A stretch of 64,000 bases of DNA from Nannocystis exedens (GCF_002343915.1 NZ_NETK01000001.1:3482001-3546000); one strand, 5' to 3'. Positions 27,970 through 39,883 are shown, counted from the stretch's first letter. The notes: generated by a model from the sequence alone, not told the origin. Program-made: numbers and translations.

Positions 27970-29133
27970 ATGGCTCGCTCGATGTCGCATCCTGTCCACC
28001 TGTGGTTCGCGTGGACGCTCGTGGTCGCGTGTACCGACAATGACGGACAGGGTGGACAGCACACGGACGGCGCCCCACCGCACCAGAACCCGACCTCGGT
28101 GAGCCTGCCGCCGGGCATCTTCACCGAAGGAGAGGAAGGGAGCGCGAGCAGCGGCGCGGGCGACAAGCTCGACCTGCCCGGCGCCGGCGGCGACAGCAGC
28201 AGCGGCGACGACGGCCTCGGGCCGCGCGGCTGCGACAAGGTCGACTTCCTGTTCGTCATCGACAACTCCAACTCGATGGCCGACGAGCAGAGCAGCCTCA
28301 TCGCCTCGTTCCCCGGCTTCATCGCCGCGATCGAGGACACCCTCGAGGCCGACGACTACCACATCATGGCGATCTCGACCGACGACGGCGACCCCGGCAA
28401 CGGCGACCAGGACTGCGACTTCCAGAAGTGCATCTGCGCCCCCGCGCCGACCTGCTGCCAGGACGTGTGCGACACGATCTTCAAGGGCACGACCTGCAAC
28501 GGCGCCCCGTGCGACCAGGTCAGCATCGACGCCTGCGAGTTCCAGTACGGCAGCGGCCGCGTGTTCGACCAGTACGGCACCGCCTGCCCGATCGCCGACG
28601 GCCGCCGCTACATGCTGCAGTCGCAGCCGGACCTGGTCTCGACCTTCGCCTGCACCGCCGGCATCGGCGCGTTCGGCAGCGGCGACGAGCGGCCGATCCA
28701 GGCCGCGCTGGCCGCCCTCGGCGACGTGCAGAACGGGCCCGGCGGCTGCAACGAGGGTTTTTTGCGCGACGACGCGGTCCTCGTGCTCGTCATCATCACC
28801 GACGAGGAGGACGACAACGTCGACGTCGGCGAGGGCTCGCCCGGCGAGCCGGCCGGGTGGTACGAGGCGGTCGTCGCCGCCAAGCACGGCGTCCCGGACG
28901 CGGCCGTGGTCCTCGGCCTGGTCGGCGACAGCAACCTCCCCGGCGGCCTGTGCCCGCCCGTGTGGGACCCCGACGAGGACGGCGGCGAGGCGGCCCCGCG
29001 CCTGCAATCGTTCGTCGAGATGTTCTCCGGCGGCGTGATCGGCAGCGTCTGCTCCGCCGACTACACCCCCTTCTTCCTCGAGGCCGTCAGCGTCATCGAC
29101 ACCGCCTGCGACACCTTCGTCCCGGTCGGCTGA
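27970..29133 (+). CDS. vWA-like surface lipoprotein, copy 1 (MIDAS intact)
   Basis: 387 residues. The signal peptide ends TLVVAC with the lipid Cys at residue 21, and a Gly/Ser linker runs to about residue 85. A von Willebrand A-like domain follows: VDFLFVIDNSNSMADEQ contains an intact DxSxS metal site, and VLVLVIITDEEDD the second metal-site acid. A Cys-rich insert (residues about 145-190, with CxCxxxxxCC spacing) splits the domain. The protein ends CSADYTPFFLEAVSVIDTACDTF, shared with the next gene. It is a tandem paralogue of 29457-30668. Surface binding is likely; the ligand is unknown. Confidence 0.8.
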   Translation: MARSMSHPVHLWFAWTLVVACTDNDGQGGQHTDGAPPHQNPTSVSLPPGIFTEGEEGSASSGAGDKLDLPGAGGDSSSGDDGLGPRGCDKVDFLFVIDNSNSMADEQSSLIASFPGFIAAIEDTLEADDYHIMAISTDDGDPGNGDQDCDFQKCICAPAPTCCQDVCDTIFKGTTCNGAPCDQVSIDACEFQYGSGRVFDQYGTACPIADGRRYMLQSQPDLVSTFACTAGIGAFGSGDERPIQAALAALGDVQNGPGGCNEGFLRDDAVLVLVIITDEEDDNVDVGEGSPGEPAGWYEAVVAAKHGVPDAAVVLGLVGDSNLPGGLCPPVWDPDEDGGEAAPRLQSFVEMFSGGVIGSVCSADYTPFFLEAVSVIDTACDTFVPVG

Positions 29134-29456
29134 GCGGTCGCGCCGCCGCGACGCGTCGCTCCGCCGCTCCTCCTCCGCCCGCCCTCGCGCCGCGCGCCCC
29201 GCCGGCTCGAGGGCGGACGACGTCCGGCGCCCCGCTCGCCGCGGGCGCGCGCGGCGGCTCCAATGATCATACCGTGCGCGGATCCGTCGATGATGGTCGT
29301 CACGCCTCACGACAATCGCCGGATCCGCCCTTTCGCCCGAACCAGCCCCCTGAACATCGTTATTGCGGGTACCACCGTGTATGATGATTGCCGCCGCCGG
29401 TGATGGCACCCACGCGCCGGTCATCTGTTCGCACGGCCGGGGCTAAATAGTTGGAC
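29134..29456. other. Intergenic region between the vWA paralogues
   Basis: About 320 bp. The first half is extremely GC-rich. The second half has lower GC and contains several ATGATN/TGATGAT stretches (near 29262, 29287, 29380). I see no gene or strong terminator; only the -10 box at 29444 is assignable. Confidence 0.5.
29444..29449 (+). promoter_or_regulatory. -10-like box before vWA copy 2
   Basis: TAAATA ends 7 nt before the ATG at 29457, with no ribosome-binding site between, suggesting a leaderless transcript. Confidence 0.35.
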
Positions 29457-30668
29457 ATGACTCGCACTACGAAGACCGTTCTTGGCGGGTGGCTGATGTG
29501 CGCCTCGGCCCTCGCCGCCTGCGTCGACAAGGAATCGCCGGGGGTGGAATCCGACACCGACACCACGGCCAGCGCCGTCACGGTCGCCCCGCCGGCGACC
29601 GGGGCCGTCGACACCGGCGACGAGCCGGCCGACACTTCGGCGGATCCGCCCGACGACTCGGGCGGCGGCTCCGGGGCTGCGAGCGCCGGCGGCTCGGACA
29701 CCTCGACGCCGCCCGAGACGACCGGGGTCGACGGCACTACCGGCGTGCCCGCGACCGGCTGCCAGAAGGTCGACCTGCTGTTCGTCATCGACAACGACAC
29801 GACCATGAAGTCCGAGCAGGAGGGCCTCGTCGCCGCCTTCCCGGCCTTCTACGACGGCATCAAGTCGACGCTCGGCATGCAGGACACGCACGTCATGGCC
29901 GTGGGCGCCGACGACGGCAAGGCGCTGTCCAACACCAGCCAGTGCCTGGGCGGCGGCAAGTGCTTCTGCGGCCCGGCCCCGCTCTGTTGTGCCAACACCT
30001 GCGAGGGCGGCAACGCCGAGACGTGCAACGGCCTCGCCTGCGCGGGCCTGCAGATCAGCGAGTGCGCCTCGCAGTACGGCGCGGGTCGCGACTACAGCAA
30101 CTCGGGCACCTTCTGCAACATCGCCGACGGCCGCCGCTACATGCTCGACAGCCAGCCCGACCTCCACGCCACCTTCGGCTGCGCGGCCGCGGTCGGCCAG
30201 TACCAGACGCAGAACGACAAGCGGCCGATGTTCGCCGCGACCGAGGCGGTCAGCCCGGCGATGAACGGCGTCGGCGGCTGTGACGAGGGCTTCCTGCGCA
30301 GCGACGCGCTGCTGGTCGTGGTGTTCGTGTCCGACAAGGACGACACCAACGAGAACGGCGGCACCGGCTCGCCCGGCGGGCCGCAGGAGTGGTACGACGC
30401 GCTGGTCGCGGCCAAGGGCGGCAACGCCGATTCGGTCGTCGTGCTCGGCCTGGTCGGCGACGGCAACATGACCGGCGGCGGCTGCGATCCCAACATGGCC
30501 CCCGACATGGAGGCCCTCGCCGGCGGGCCGGCGCCGCGGCTGCAGGACTTCGTCAGCAAGTTCACCCACGGCGCGATCGGCAGCATCTGCGCCGCCGACT
30601 ACGGCCCGTTCTTCAGCAACGGCATCGCCATCGTCGACCAGGCCTGCGACACCTTCACCCCCGGCTGA
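29457..30668 (+). CDS. vWA-like surface lipoprotein, copy 2 (MIDAS degenerate)
   Basis: 403 residues from the ATG at 29457; a TTG two codons earlier is also possible. The signal peptide ends ALAAC with Cys at residue 22, followed by a Thr/Ser/Gly linker to about 95. The vWA-like domain aligns end to end with copy 1, including the Cys-rich insert (CFCGPAPLCCANTC), the block IADGRRYMLDSQPDL and the ending CAADYGPFFSNGIAIVDQACDTF. The metal-site motif is VIDNDTTM, so DxSxS has become DxDxT and metal binding may be altered. Tandem duplication followed by divergence is the simplest reading. Confidence 0.8.
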   Translation: MTRTTKTVLGGWLMCASALAACVDKESPGVESDTDTTASAVTVAPPATGAVDTGDEPADTSADPPDDSGGGSGAASAGGSDTSTPPETTGVDGTTGVPATGCQKVDLLFVIDNDTTMKSEQEGLVAAFPAFYDGIKSTLGMQDTHVMAVGADDGKALSNTSQCLGGGKCFCGPAPLCCANTCEGGNAETCNGLACAGLQISECASQYGAGRDYSNSGTFCNIADGRRYMLDSQPDLHATFGCAAAVGQYQTQNDKRPMFAATEAVSPAMNGVGGCDEGFLRSDALLVVVFVSDKDDTNENGGTGSPGGPQEWYDALVAAKGGNADSVVVLGLVGDGNMTGGGCDPNMAPDMEALAGGPAPRLQDFVSKFTHGAIGSICAADYGPFFSNGIAIVDQACDTFTPG

Positions 30669-30687
30669 ACCTCGTCGCGGGCCGCCG

Positions 30688-31284
30688 TCACTGCCCGGCG
30701 GCCCGCGGCGCCTGCAGCTGCGCGACCGCCAGCCGCGTCACCGCGCGCAGCGTGTCGAACACCCCGTCCCCCCGGATCGCCACCGCCTCGAACTCCGGCC
30801 ACCCCGCGGGGTTGAGCGCCGCCCGCAGCTCCGCCACCGGGAGCGCGGCCGGCGTGTCGCGCTTGTTGTACTGCATGATGTAGGCGTCGCCGAGCTCGAG
30901 CCGGTGCTCGGCGACGTCGCGGTGCAGGTTGTCGAGGCTCTCGCAGTTGGCCTCCATGCGCGTCTCCTGCGAGTCGGCCACGAACACCACCCCGTCGGCC
31001 GAGCGCATCACCAGCTTGCGCGTGGCCGCGTAGTGGATCTGCCCCGGCACCGTGTACACGTGGACGCGCAGGCGAAACCCGCCGATGGTCCCGAGCGTCA
31101 GCGGCATGAAGTCGAAGAACAGGGTGCGCTCACTGTCGGTGTTGAGGTGCAGCAGCGCCCCGCGCCGCGACGGGTCGTTCTTGCGGTGGATCCACCTCGC
31201 GTTCTCGGTCTTGCCGGACAGACCTGGCCCGTAATACACGAGCTTCAGGTTGATCTCCTTGGCCGCGTAGTTCACAAACGGCAT
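30688..31284 (-). CDS. MglA-like small GTPase
   Basis: 198 residues, almost the same size as Myxococcus MglA. It starts MPFVNYAAKEINLKLVYYGPG and has P-loop GPGLSGKT, the MglA-typical switch FFDFMPLTLGTIGGFR and YTVPGQIHY in place of DxxG, and the guanine motif NKRD. The ending GVFDTLRAVTRLAVAQL also matches. MglA sets the leading pole and drives gliding and pilus motility with its activator MglB. No mglB is seen nearby, so this is an orphan paralogue or a distant-operon copy. GGAGG lies 7 nt before the chosen ATG. Confidence 0.9.
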   Translation of the reverse strand: MPFVNYAAKEINLKLVYYGPGLSGKTENARWIHRKNDPSRRGALLHLNTDSERTLFFDFMPLTLGTIGGFRLRVHVYTVPGQIHYAATRKLVMRSADGVVFVADSQETRMEANCESLDNLHRDVAEHRLELGDAYIMQYNKRDTPAALPVAELRAALNPAGWPEFEAVAIRGDGVFDTLRAVTRLAVAQLQAPRAAGQ

Positions 31285-31329
31285 GATCATCCCTCCCCGG
31301 GTCCAGCCCGGACGGACTCCAGTTTTCAA

Positions 31330-31396
31330 CGCAACGACTACAACATGTCCTTCGGGACATACCGTCCCGAACGCTCCGACCGACTATCGGCGGCCG
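31330..31396. repeat. CATG-family repeat with UUCG hairpin
   Basis: CATGTCC-TTCG-GGACAT spans 31344-31360, a 6-7 bp stem closed by TTCG in the most stable C(UUCG)G context. Degenerate 14-bp units continue to about 31385. It lies between the mglA-like gene (upstream of its start) and the 3' end of the TetR gene. Confidence 0.8.
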
Positions 31397-31397
31397 C

Positions 31398-32009
31398 TCA
31401 AGCGGCCAGCACGGACAGGCCGACGTCCAGCATCTGCCGCAGCGCCGCGCGCGAGGCCCCCGAGCGGCTCATGATGCCGAGTCCGTAGAGCGTGTTGACC
31501 AGGTGGCGGGCCAGCGCCCGCGGCTCGCTGCCGGCCGGCAGCTCCCCGGCCTCGTGGGCCCGCGCCAGCGCGGCGTGCAGGGCGTCCTCGACGCGCACGA
31601 AGTAGGCGCGCACGACCGCCTGGATCTCCGGGTCCGCCGGCCCGACCTCGATCGCCGTGTTCGCCATCAGGCACGAGCCGCGGTCGCGGTCGAGCACGAC
31701 CTCGGCCAGGAACAGCTCGAAGAACCCGCGGATCGCCACCAGCGCCGTCAGCGGCCGCTCGATCGGCCGGCTCCAACCCGTCCGCGTCAGCGTGTCGAGC
31801 ATGCCCTCGACCGCCAGCGCCTCGTAGCGGGCGAGCACCTTCAAAAACAGCGAGCGCTTGTCGCCGAACGTGTCGTAGAGGCTCTGCCGCGAGATCTCCA
31901 TGTGCTCGAGCAGGTCCCGCAACGAGGTCCCCTCGTAGCCGCGCCGCCAGAACAGATCGAGCGCGCGATCGAGCGCCTCCTCGGGTTCGAACTCCTTGAT
32001 GCGAGGCAT
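31398..32009 (-). CDS. TetR/AcrR-family transcriptional repressor
   Basis: 203 residues. The N-terminal helix-turn-helix is typical: EEALDRALDLFWRRGYEGTSLRDLLEHMEISRQSLYDTFGDKRSLFLKVL. The C-terminal domain contains RGSCLMANTAIE and belongs to the AcrR-like group of many redox or drug regulators. Start 32009 is chosen because the TetR fold begins there; the upstream extension overlaps the promoter. A good promoter with palindromic GACCGGTC in the spacer lies upstream, which suggests autoregulation. The regulated target is not evident, since neighbours on both sides have other roles. Confidence 0.88.
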   Translation of the reverse strand: MPRIKEFEPEEALDRALDLFWRRGYEGTSLRDLLEHMEISRQSLYDTFGDKRSLFLKVLARYEALAVEGMLDTLTRTGWSRPIERPLTALVAIRGFFELFLAEVVLDRDRGSCLMANTAIEVGPADPEIQAVVRAYFVRVEDALHAALARAHEAGELPAGSEPRALARHLVNTLYGLGIMSRSGASRAALRQMLDVGLSVLAA

Positions 32010-32081
32010 CGTCTGTAAGTGCTGGTAGTAGGCCCGCGGACGGGCGCTTTCTTGAGCGTAGAAATTCTGGACCACCCAGTC

Positions 32082-32110
32082 AAGATAGTGGTACCAGACC
32101 GGTCGGTCAA
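32082..32110 (-). promoter_or_regulatory. Promoter and palindromic operator of the TetR gene
   Basis: On the minus strand TTGACC (32105-32110), a 17-nt spacer and TATCTT (32082-32087) form a near-consensus sigma70 promoter. The palindrome GACCGGTC (32097-32104) lies in the spacer, next to the -35, and an imperfect copy (GACTGGGTGGTC) lies just downstream of the -10. Both are plausible TetR operator half-site pairs. The leader is about 65 nt. Confidence 0.65.
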
Positions 32111-32439
32111 GAAAAATTGGGGCGCAGCAGGCCCTGCGCCCGCGCTCACGAGACGGCCTGCGGTCGATCTCGCGGGCCTCGGCGGAGCCATGGCCGCACG
32201 AACATGTTTCGTAAGACATGCTCTTTTCGACATGTCTCTGCGGCCTCAAATCGGCGCTGCCACCGCAGGCGCCACGTGCCTTCGCGCCCGACGACGACCG
32301 ACAGGCGAGCGCGAAGTTCGACCAAGCATCACCGCGTCCTCGCAGGTGGGCGCCGCGCATCGCTCGTCCTCGCGGGCGCGTGCGCGCTCCTCGCGAGGAG
32401 CCTCGCCGCTCGCATCGAAGCGCCGCGGGACTCGCCTGC
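32111..32439. other. Intergenic region between tetR promoter and rtcA end
   Basis: No gene is seen. It contains a CATG array of four units (CATG at 32189, 32203, 32217, 32231) and AT-rich AAAAATT next to the tetR -35. The rest is GC-rich sequence without recognisable structure. Confidence 0.5.
32189..32244. repeat. CATG 14-bp-period repeat array
   Basis: CATG at 32189, 32203, 32217 and 32231, each exactly 14 bp apart, with downstream TTTC, CTCT and TCTC variants of the YCC tail. Confidence 0.8.
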
Positions 32440-33477
32440 TCAGCGCGGCGCGACGGCCACGCGGCGGGTGCCGGCGGGCGCGTCGGTCACCTCGAACTTC
32501 ACCGGCAGGAAGCGCCCGACGATCTCCATGTTCGTCAGCGTGTGCTGCGTCAGCGCGTGCGAGCGGAAGCTGCCGCCGCCGGCGAGCGCCAGCGGGATGA
32601 GCAGCTGGTCGGCGAGGTGCGGGCCGACGGGCGCCTCCGAGCCGAGGTGTTCGCCGAGCTCCTTGACCACGCGGGCGGCGACCTGCTCGGCGGAGATCCG
32701 CTTCTCGCCGAACGCGGAGAACAGCTCGCTGCCGTGCTCGAACTCGACGGACAGCAGCAGCGCGTTGCCGGGCCCGGCGCTCTCGACCTCGATCGCGCGC
32801 AGCTCGGAGCGCTCCCATCCGAGCAGGTTCTGCACCGCCCGCAGCTCGCGGTCGGCGATCGACTTCGGCAGGTTGGCGTAGATCGCCCGCGCCTGGCGGC
32901 GGACCACCTGGCCGCGGTCGTGCCAGTGCAGCGGCTGCAGCGGCTCGCCGCCGGTGACCTTGGCGGTGAAGCGGCCGCCGCCGGCCGGGTAGAAGCCGAC
33001 GCGGTCGAGGTTCGCCTGCACCTGCGCGCCCATGCGGCGCAGCAGCGGCAGGAACACCTCGGCGATGAACTCGAACGGCGGCGCCATCGGGTTGTGCGTC
33101 CCGCCCTCGAAGCTGAGGTTCGACGTGCCGGGCGCGTGCAGCAGCGGCCAGATCACCGTCTGCAGCACCAGCGTCACGCTGCCGGCGCTGCCGACCGAGA
33201 ACGAGTAGTCGCCGTGCTTGACCGGACCTGGCTGAAAGACCAGCTCCTGCGAGCCGAGCGCGTCGCCCTGGACCTTGGCCGCGCCGACGCTGGTGGCCGC
33301 GCGCACGGCCGTGAGGTGCTGGCGGAGCAGCCCTGGCTTGTGCCGGCGCGCCCGCAGCTTGACCAGGTGGAAGGGTCGCCCCGTGATGAGCGACAGGGCC
33401 AGCGAGGTGCGGAGGATCTGGCCTCCGCCCTCGCCCTCCGAGCCATCGATCACGATCGCGTCCTTCGGCGCCTGCAT
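32440..33477 (-). CDS. rtcA: RNA 3'-terminal phosphate cyclase
   Basis: 345 residues, the usual RtcA length. The N-terminus DGSEGEGGGQILRTSLALSLITGRPF is the family signature. GSAGSVTLVLQTVIWPLL, FEGGTHNPMAPPFEF and the catalytic His in GPHLADQLLIPLALAGGG (the adenylylated His in E. coli) are all present. It converts RNA 3'-phosphate to 2',3'-cyclic phosphate using ATP. It starts 1 nt after the rtcB stop, so the two are co-transcribed. Confidence 0.94.
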   Translation of the reverse strand: MQAPKDAIVIDGSEGEGGGQILRTSLALSLITGRPFHLVKLRARRHKPGLLRQHLTAVRAATSVGAAKVQGDALGSQELVFQPGPVKHGDYSFSVGSAGSVTLVLQTVIWPLLHAPGTSNLSFEGGTHNPMAPPFEFIAEVFLPLLRRMGAQVQANLDRVGFYPAGGGRFTAKVTGGEPLQPLHWHDRGQVVRRQARAIYANLPKSIADRELRAVQNLLGWERSELRAIEVESAGPGNALLLSVEFEHGSELFSAFGEKRISAEQVAARVVKELGEHLGSEAPVGPHLADQLLIPLALAGGGSFRSHALTQHTLTNMEIVGRFLPVKFEVTDAPAGTRRVAVAPR

Positions 33478-33478
33478 C

Positions 33479-34714
<1,236 letters not shown>

Positions 34715-34737
34715 CGGCGTTCTCCTGAAGCCCGGTA

Positions 34738-34755
34738 TCGCAGAGAACGTGCCTG
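34738..34755 (-). promoter_or_regulatory. Sigma54 promoter of rtcBA
   Basis: On the minus strand CAGGCACGTTCTCTGCGA has GG and GC separated by exactly 10 nt, the -24/-12 arrangement of sigma54 promoters. The start point would fall about 14 nt before the rtcB ATG. RtcR, encoded divergently, is the matching activator class. Confidence 0.78.
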
Positions 34756-34839
34756 GCGGCCGTGACTCAGGGAATAACGAGTAAGTTTCAAGATCTTACC
34801 GAAGGCCGCCGAGGGTTGGCCAGCACAATTTTCTATCCG

Positions 34840-34861
34840 AACCTATAATCTCTGATAGGTT
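34840..34861 (+). promoter_or_regulatory. rtcR promoter with inverted repeat
   Basis: TATAAT (34844-34849) lies inside the inverted repeat AACCTAT (34840-34846) / ATAGGTT (34855-34861). A clear -35 at 16-18 nt is not seen. The repeat may be a binding site controlling rtcR or an upstream activating site for rtcBA. Confidence 0.5.
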
Positions 34862-34870
34862 GGGCGCCAT

Positions 34871-36472
<1,602 letters not shown>

Positions 36473-36480
36473 CCGCGCAG

Positions 36481-36500
36481 GATGTCCTTCGGGACATGTC
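36481..36500. repeat. CATG-family UUCG hairpin
   Basis: ATGTCC-TTCG-GGACAT forms a 6-bp stem with the C(UUCG)G loop, 8 bp after the rtcR stop codon. A single pair of units, well placed to shape the 3' end of the rtcR mRNA. The remaining sequence to 36708 is without recognisable features. Confidence 0.8.
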
Positions 36501-36708
36501 AACGCGCCCTCGGCATCGCTAGTTTGTCTCCTCGACTTGCCTTCGGGACAGCGAGCTCTCGCTCGGCGTCGTTCGCCTCGACGCCGGTCCGTCCAGGGCC
36601 CGTCGCTCTCCGCAGACCTCGCCCCTCCGCCCGCGCAGCTTCGCCCGCCCACGCCGGTGTAAGCGCGCCCGCTTGCCCGCGTTCGGGTCGCGCAACCGGA
36701 CGAACGCC

Positions 36709-37584
36709 ATGCCCCGCTCCACCGTCGTCGCCTCGCTCCTCCTCGCCTCCGTCGCCGCCCTCGCCGCTTGCACCAAGCACCCCGACGTCGCCCGCCTGAA
36801 CGCCCCCGAGACGGCCGGCTACACGCCCGCGAGCGGCCCCCAGTTCGAAGTCTCCGCCTCCACCGCCGACGCGGCCCCGCCCATGGCCCCGGGCGGCGGC
36901 GAGGCCAGCGTGAGCGGCGACATCGCCGAGCGCGAGCGGTCGCGCGGCCTCGGCACCGCCTACGGCGAGCAACGCTCGAGCTCGGTGCGTGGCACCCGCT
37001 TCGAGCGCGCCGACCCCTACAACCCCGATCTGGTGCTCAGCCTGCGCTACAACGACGCCGCCGGGGTGCAGCAGATCGCCCAGCACAAGACCGGCTCGCC
37101 GCACCTGTTCCCGGCGATCCAGCAGAGCGACGCCGTCAGCGTCACCCTGCGCGACGAGTACGGCGCGCCGCTGTCGGCCGCGCAGGTCGGCGGCGACGTG
37201 TACGCGATCGGAGAGATCGGCGCGCGCTACACGATCGGCGTCGAGAATCACACTGCCCAGCGCCTCGAGGTCGTCGCCTCGGTCGACGGCCTCGACGTCC
37301 TCGACGGCGGCGAGGCCGACTTCCACAAGCGCGGCTACGTCATCGCCCCGTACACCAGCTTCGCCATCGACGGCTGGCGGACCTCCGACGACACCGTCGC
37401 CGCCTTCCGCTTCAGCGACACCGACGGCGGCTACGCGGCGCAGATGGGCAAGCCGCGCAACATCGGCGTCATCGGCGTCGCCTTCTTCCGCGAGGCCGGT
37501 CACGACGATCTGTTCCGCCGCGACACCGCCGATCCGTTCCCCAACCGCTATGCGCCGCCGCCGCCGTCCTACCGCGGCTACTGA
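36709..37584 (+). CDS. Lipoprotein of unknown function
   Basis: 291 residues from the ATG at 36709 (an upstream in-frame start adds 12 residues). The signal peptide ends ALAAC with Cys at residue 21. After a short Ala/Pro linker, two beta-rich regions are seen: NPDLVLSLRYNDAAGVQQIAQHKTG at about 105-130, and a C-terminal domain GARYTIGVENHTAQRLEVVASVDGLDVLDG with YVIAPYTSFAIDGWRTSDDTVAAFRF and NIGVIGVAFF. The last resembles a recurring envelope domain in Gram-negative lipoproteins, but I cannot name the family. It ends PPPSYRGY. Confidence 0.65.
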   Translation: MPRSTVVASLLLASVAALAACTKHPDVARLNAPETAGYTPASGPQFEVSASTADAAPPMAPGGGEASVSGDIAERERSRGLGTAYGEQRSSSVRGTRFERADPYNPDLVLSLRYNDAAGVQQIAQHKTGSPHLFPAIQQSDAVSVTLRDEYGAPLSAAQVGGDVYAIGEIGARYTIGVENHTAQRLEVVASVDGLDVLDGGEADFHKRGYVIAPYTSFAIDGWRTSDDTVAAFRFSDTDGGYAAQMGKPRNIGVIGVAFFREAGHDDLFRRDTADPFPNRYAPPPPSYRGY

Positions 37585-37700
37585 CGCCTGCCTGCCTGCG
37601 ACTTCGACGCGCGGCCCCGAGGCGCGCGTCGATCTTCTTTCTCGTCGCCTGTAACAGCGACGCCGGGCCGGGGACTTCAGCAGCGAAGGACGCACGCTTC

Positions 37701-38264
37701 ATGTTGATCCGCTCCCTGCCCCTCGTACTGCTCACCACCCTCTCGCTCGGCCTCCCCGGCTGTGACGTCACTGTGAACGGCTCCGTGTTCGATCGCGACG
37801 GCGACGGCATCGCAGATCCCGACGACAAGGACGACGACAACGACGGCGTCGACGACGACAAGGACAAGGACGACGACGACGACGGCATCGACGACGACGA
37901 CGACGACGACCAGGACGACGTCGACGACGACGGCATCGACGACCACGACGACGATGACGACGACAACGACGGCACCCCGGACGACGAGGACAGCGACGAC
38001 GCCGACGACGCCGAGGACGGCGACGACGACAACGACGGCGCCCCCGACCCCGAGGACGGCGACGACGACACCGACGGCACCCCCGACCCCGAAGATCCCG
38101 GGGACCAGGACGATCAGGACGACGACGGCGCGCCGGACCCCGAGGGCGAGGACGCTCCCGACCCCGAGGACGAGGGCGAGCCCGAGGACGAGGGCGAGCC
38201 CGAGGACGAGGTCCCGCACCCCGAGGACGAGGGCGACGCCGGCGAGACCGAAGACACTCTCTGA
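37701..38264 (+). CDS. Extremely acidic Ca-binding-repeat lipoprotein
   Basis: 187 residues. The signal peptide ends GLPGC, then a short segment leads into Asp-rich repeats of the thrombospondin type-3 kind (DRDGDGIADPDDKDDDNDG, then DDDDDGIDDDD and DDDNDG units). The C-terminal 60 residues are Glu/Pro-rich (EPEDEGEPEDEV). About half the mature residues are acidic, so it should bind Ca2+ strongly outside the cell. GAAGGA lies about 11 nt before the ATG. A strong terminator follows 25 nt after the stop. Confidence 0.75.
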   Translation: MLIRSLPLVLLTTLSLGLPGCDVTVNGSVFDRDGDGIADPDDKDDDNDGVDDDKDKDDDDDGIDDDDDDDQDDVDDDGIDDHDDDDDDNDGTPDDEDSDDADDAEDGDDDNDGAPDPEDGDDDTDGTPDPEDPGDQDDQDDDGAPDPEGEDAPDPEDEGEPEDEGEPEDEVPHPEDEGDAGETEDTL

Positions 38265-38288
38265 TCGCCCCTCCTCCTGAGAAAAGAA

Positions 38289-38332
38289 GCGCCGGCCGGT
38301 TCGACGAACCGGCCGGCGCGCGCTTGTTTTTA
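38289..38332. terminator. Strong bidirectional Rho-independent terminator
   Basis: Arms 38289-38303 and 38305-38319 form a 15-bp stem with a 1-nt centre, so the effective loop is a few bases. On the plus strand it is followed by GCGCTTGTTTTTA, and on the minus strand by TTCTTTTCTC. It therefore can end both the acidic lipoprotein gene and the convergent tuf gene. Confidence 0.85.
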
Positions 38333-38348
38333 TCGATCGAGGTTCGAC

Positions 38349-39497
<1,149 letters not shown>

Positions 39498-39579
39498 GAC
39501 ATACTCGATTTTCTCCTGGTCCTCCCAGGCACGACGCAATGAGATCCCCTCGGGGTTTGCACCCGATGGTCTCGTCAGG

Positions 39580-39619
39580 CCAATGCGTCGCATGTCCCTA
39601 GGGACATACGACGCATTGG
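39580..39619. repeat. 40-bp near-perfect palindrome of the CATG family
   Basis: Two 20-bp arms meet at CCCTAGGG with no loop and only one mismatched pair. The core ATGTCCC/GGGACAT is the same as in the dispersed CATG repeats and in the perfect 40-bp element at 21701-21740. It lies in the predicted tuf leader, 83 nt upstream of the ATG. Confidence 0.85.
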
Positions 39620-39767
39620 AAACAATGCGAGGTCCCGGCGCGCCGCCGCCGATCGCCTGCGCGATCGCGGCCTACGCCGAGCCTCGGCGCTCAGGCGCCG
39701 AAAGCCTCGCAGACCGGGTCTGCCACCCGGTCAGAGCACGTCCTGCAGCTCGCCCGGAGCCGCCGCC

Positions 39768-39845
39768 TCAGGCGCACGACAAGTCCAGGAGCTGCGGCTG
39801 CGAGAGCGCGAGCTGCGACTGGAGCATGGTGGTGGCGCGAAGCAT
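39768..39845 (-). CDS. Candidate 25-residue leader peptide ORF upstream of tuf
   Basis: The frame encodes MLRATTMLQSQLALSQPQLL followed by DLSCA and a TGA stop. It starts 10 nt after a good -10 hexamer, so it would be nearly leaderless. It lies about 270 nt before tuf on the same strand. No family is recognised; it is proposed only because of its promoter, its tight placement and the gene behind it. It could be chance. Confidence 0.3.
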   Translation of the reverse strand: MLRATTMLQSQLALSQPQLLDLSCA

Positions 39846-39855
39846 GACTCGGCCG

Positions 39856-39883
39856 GAATAACACGACCTCGCCGCCCCGTCAA
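39856..39883 (-). promoter_or_regulatory. Predicted sigma70 promoter upstream of tuf
   Basis: TTGACG (39878-39883), a 16-nt spacer and TTATTC (39856-39861) on the minus strand. The start point would be near 39849, giving either a 4-nt leader to the 25-codon frame or about 350 nt to tuf. Confidence 0.55.

Noticed and set aside
36768..37700. Frame-extension of the acidic lipoprotein towards 36768
   Set aside because: It overlaps the lipoprotein gene at 36709-37584 in another frame; the signal peptide starts at 37701.
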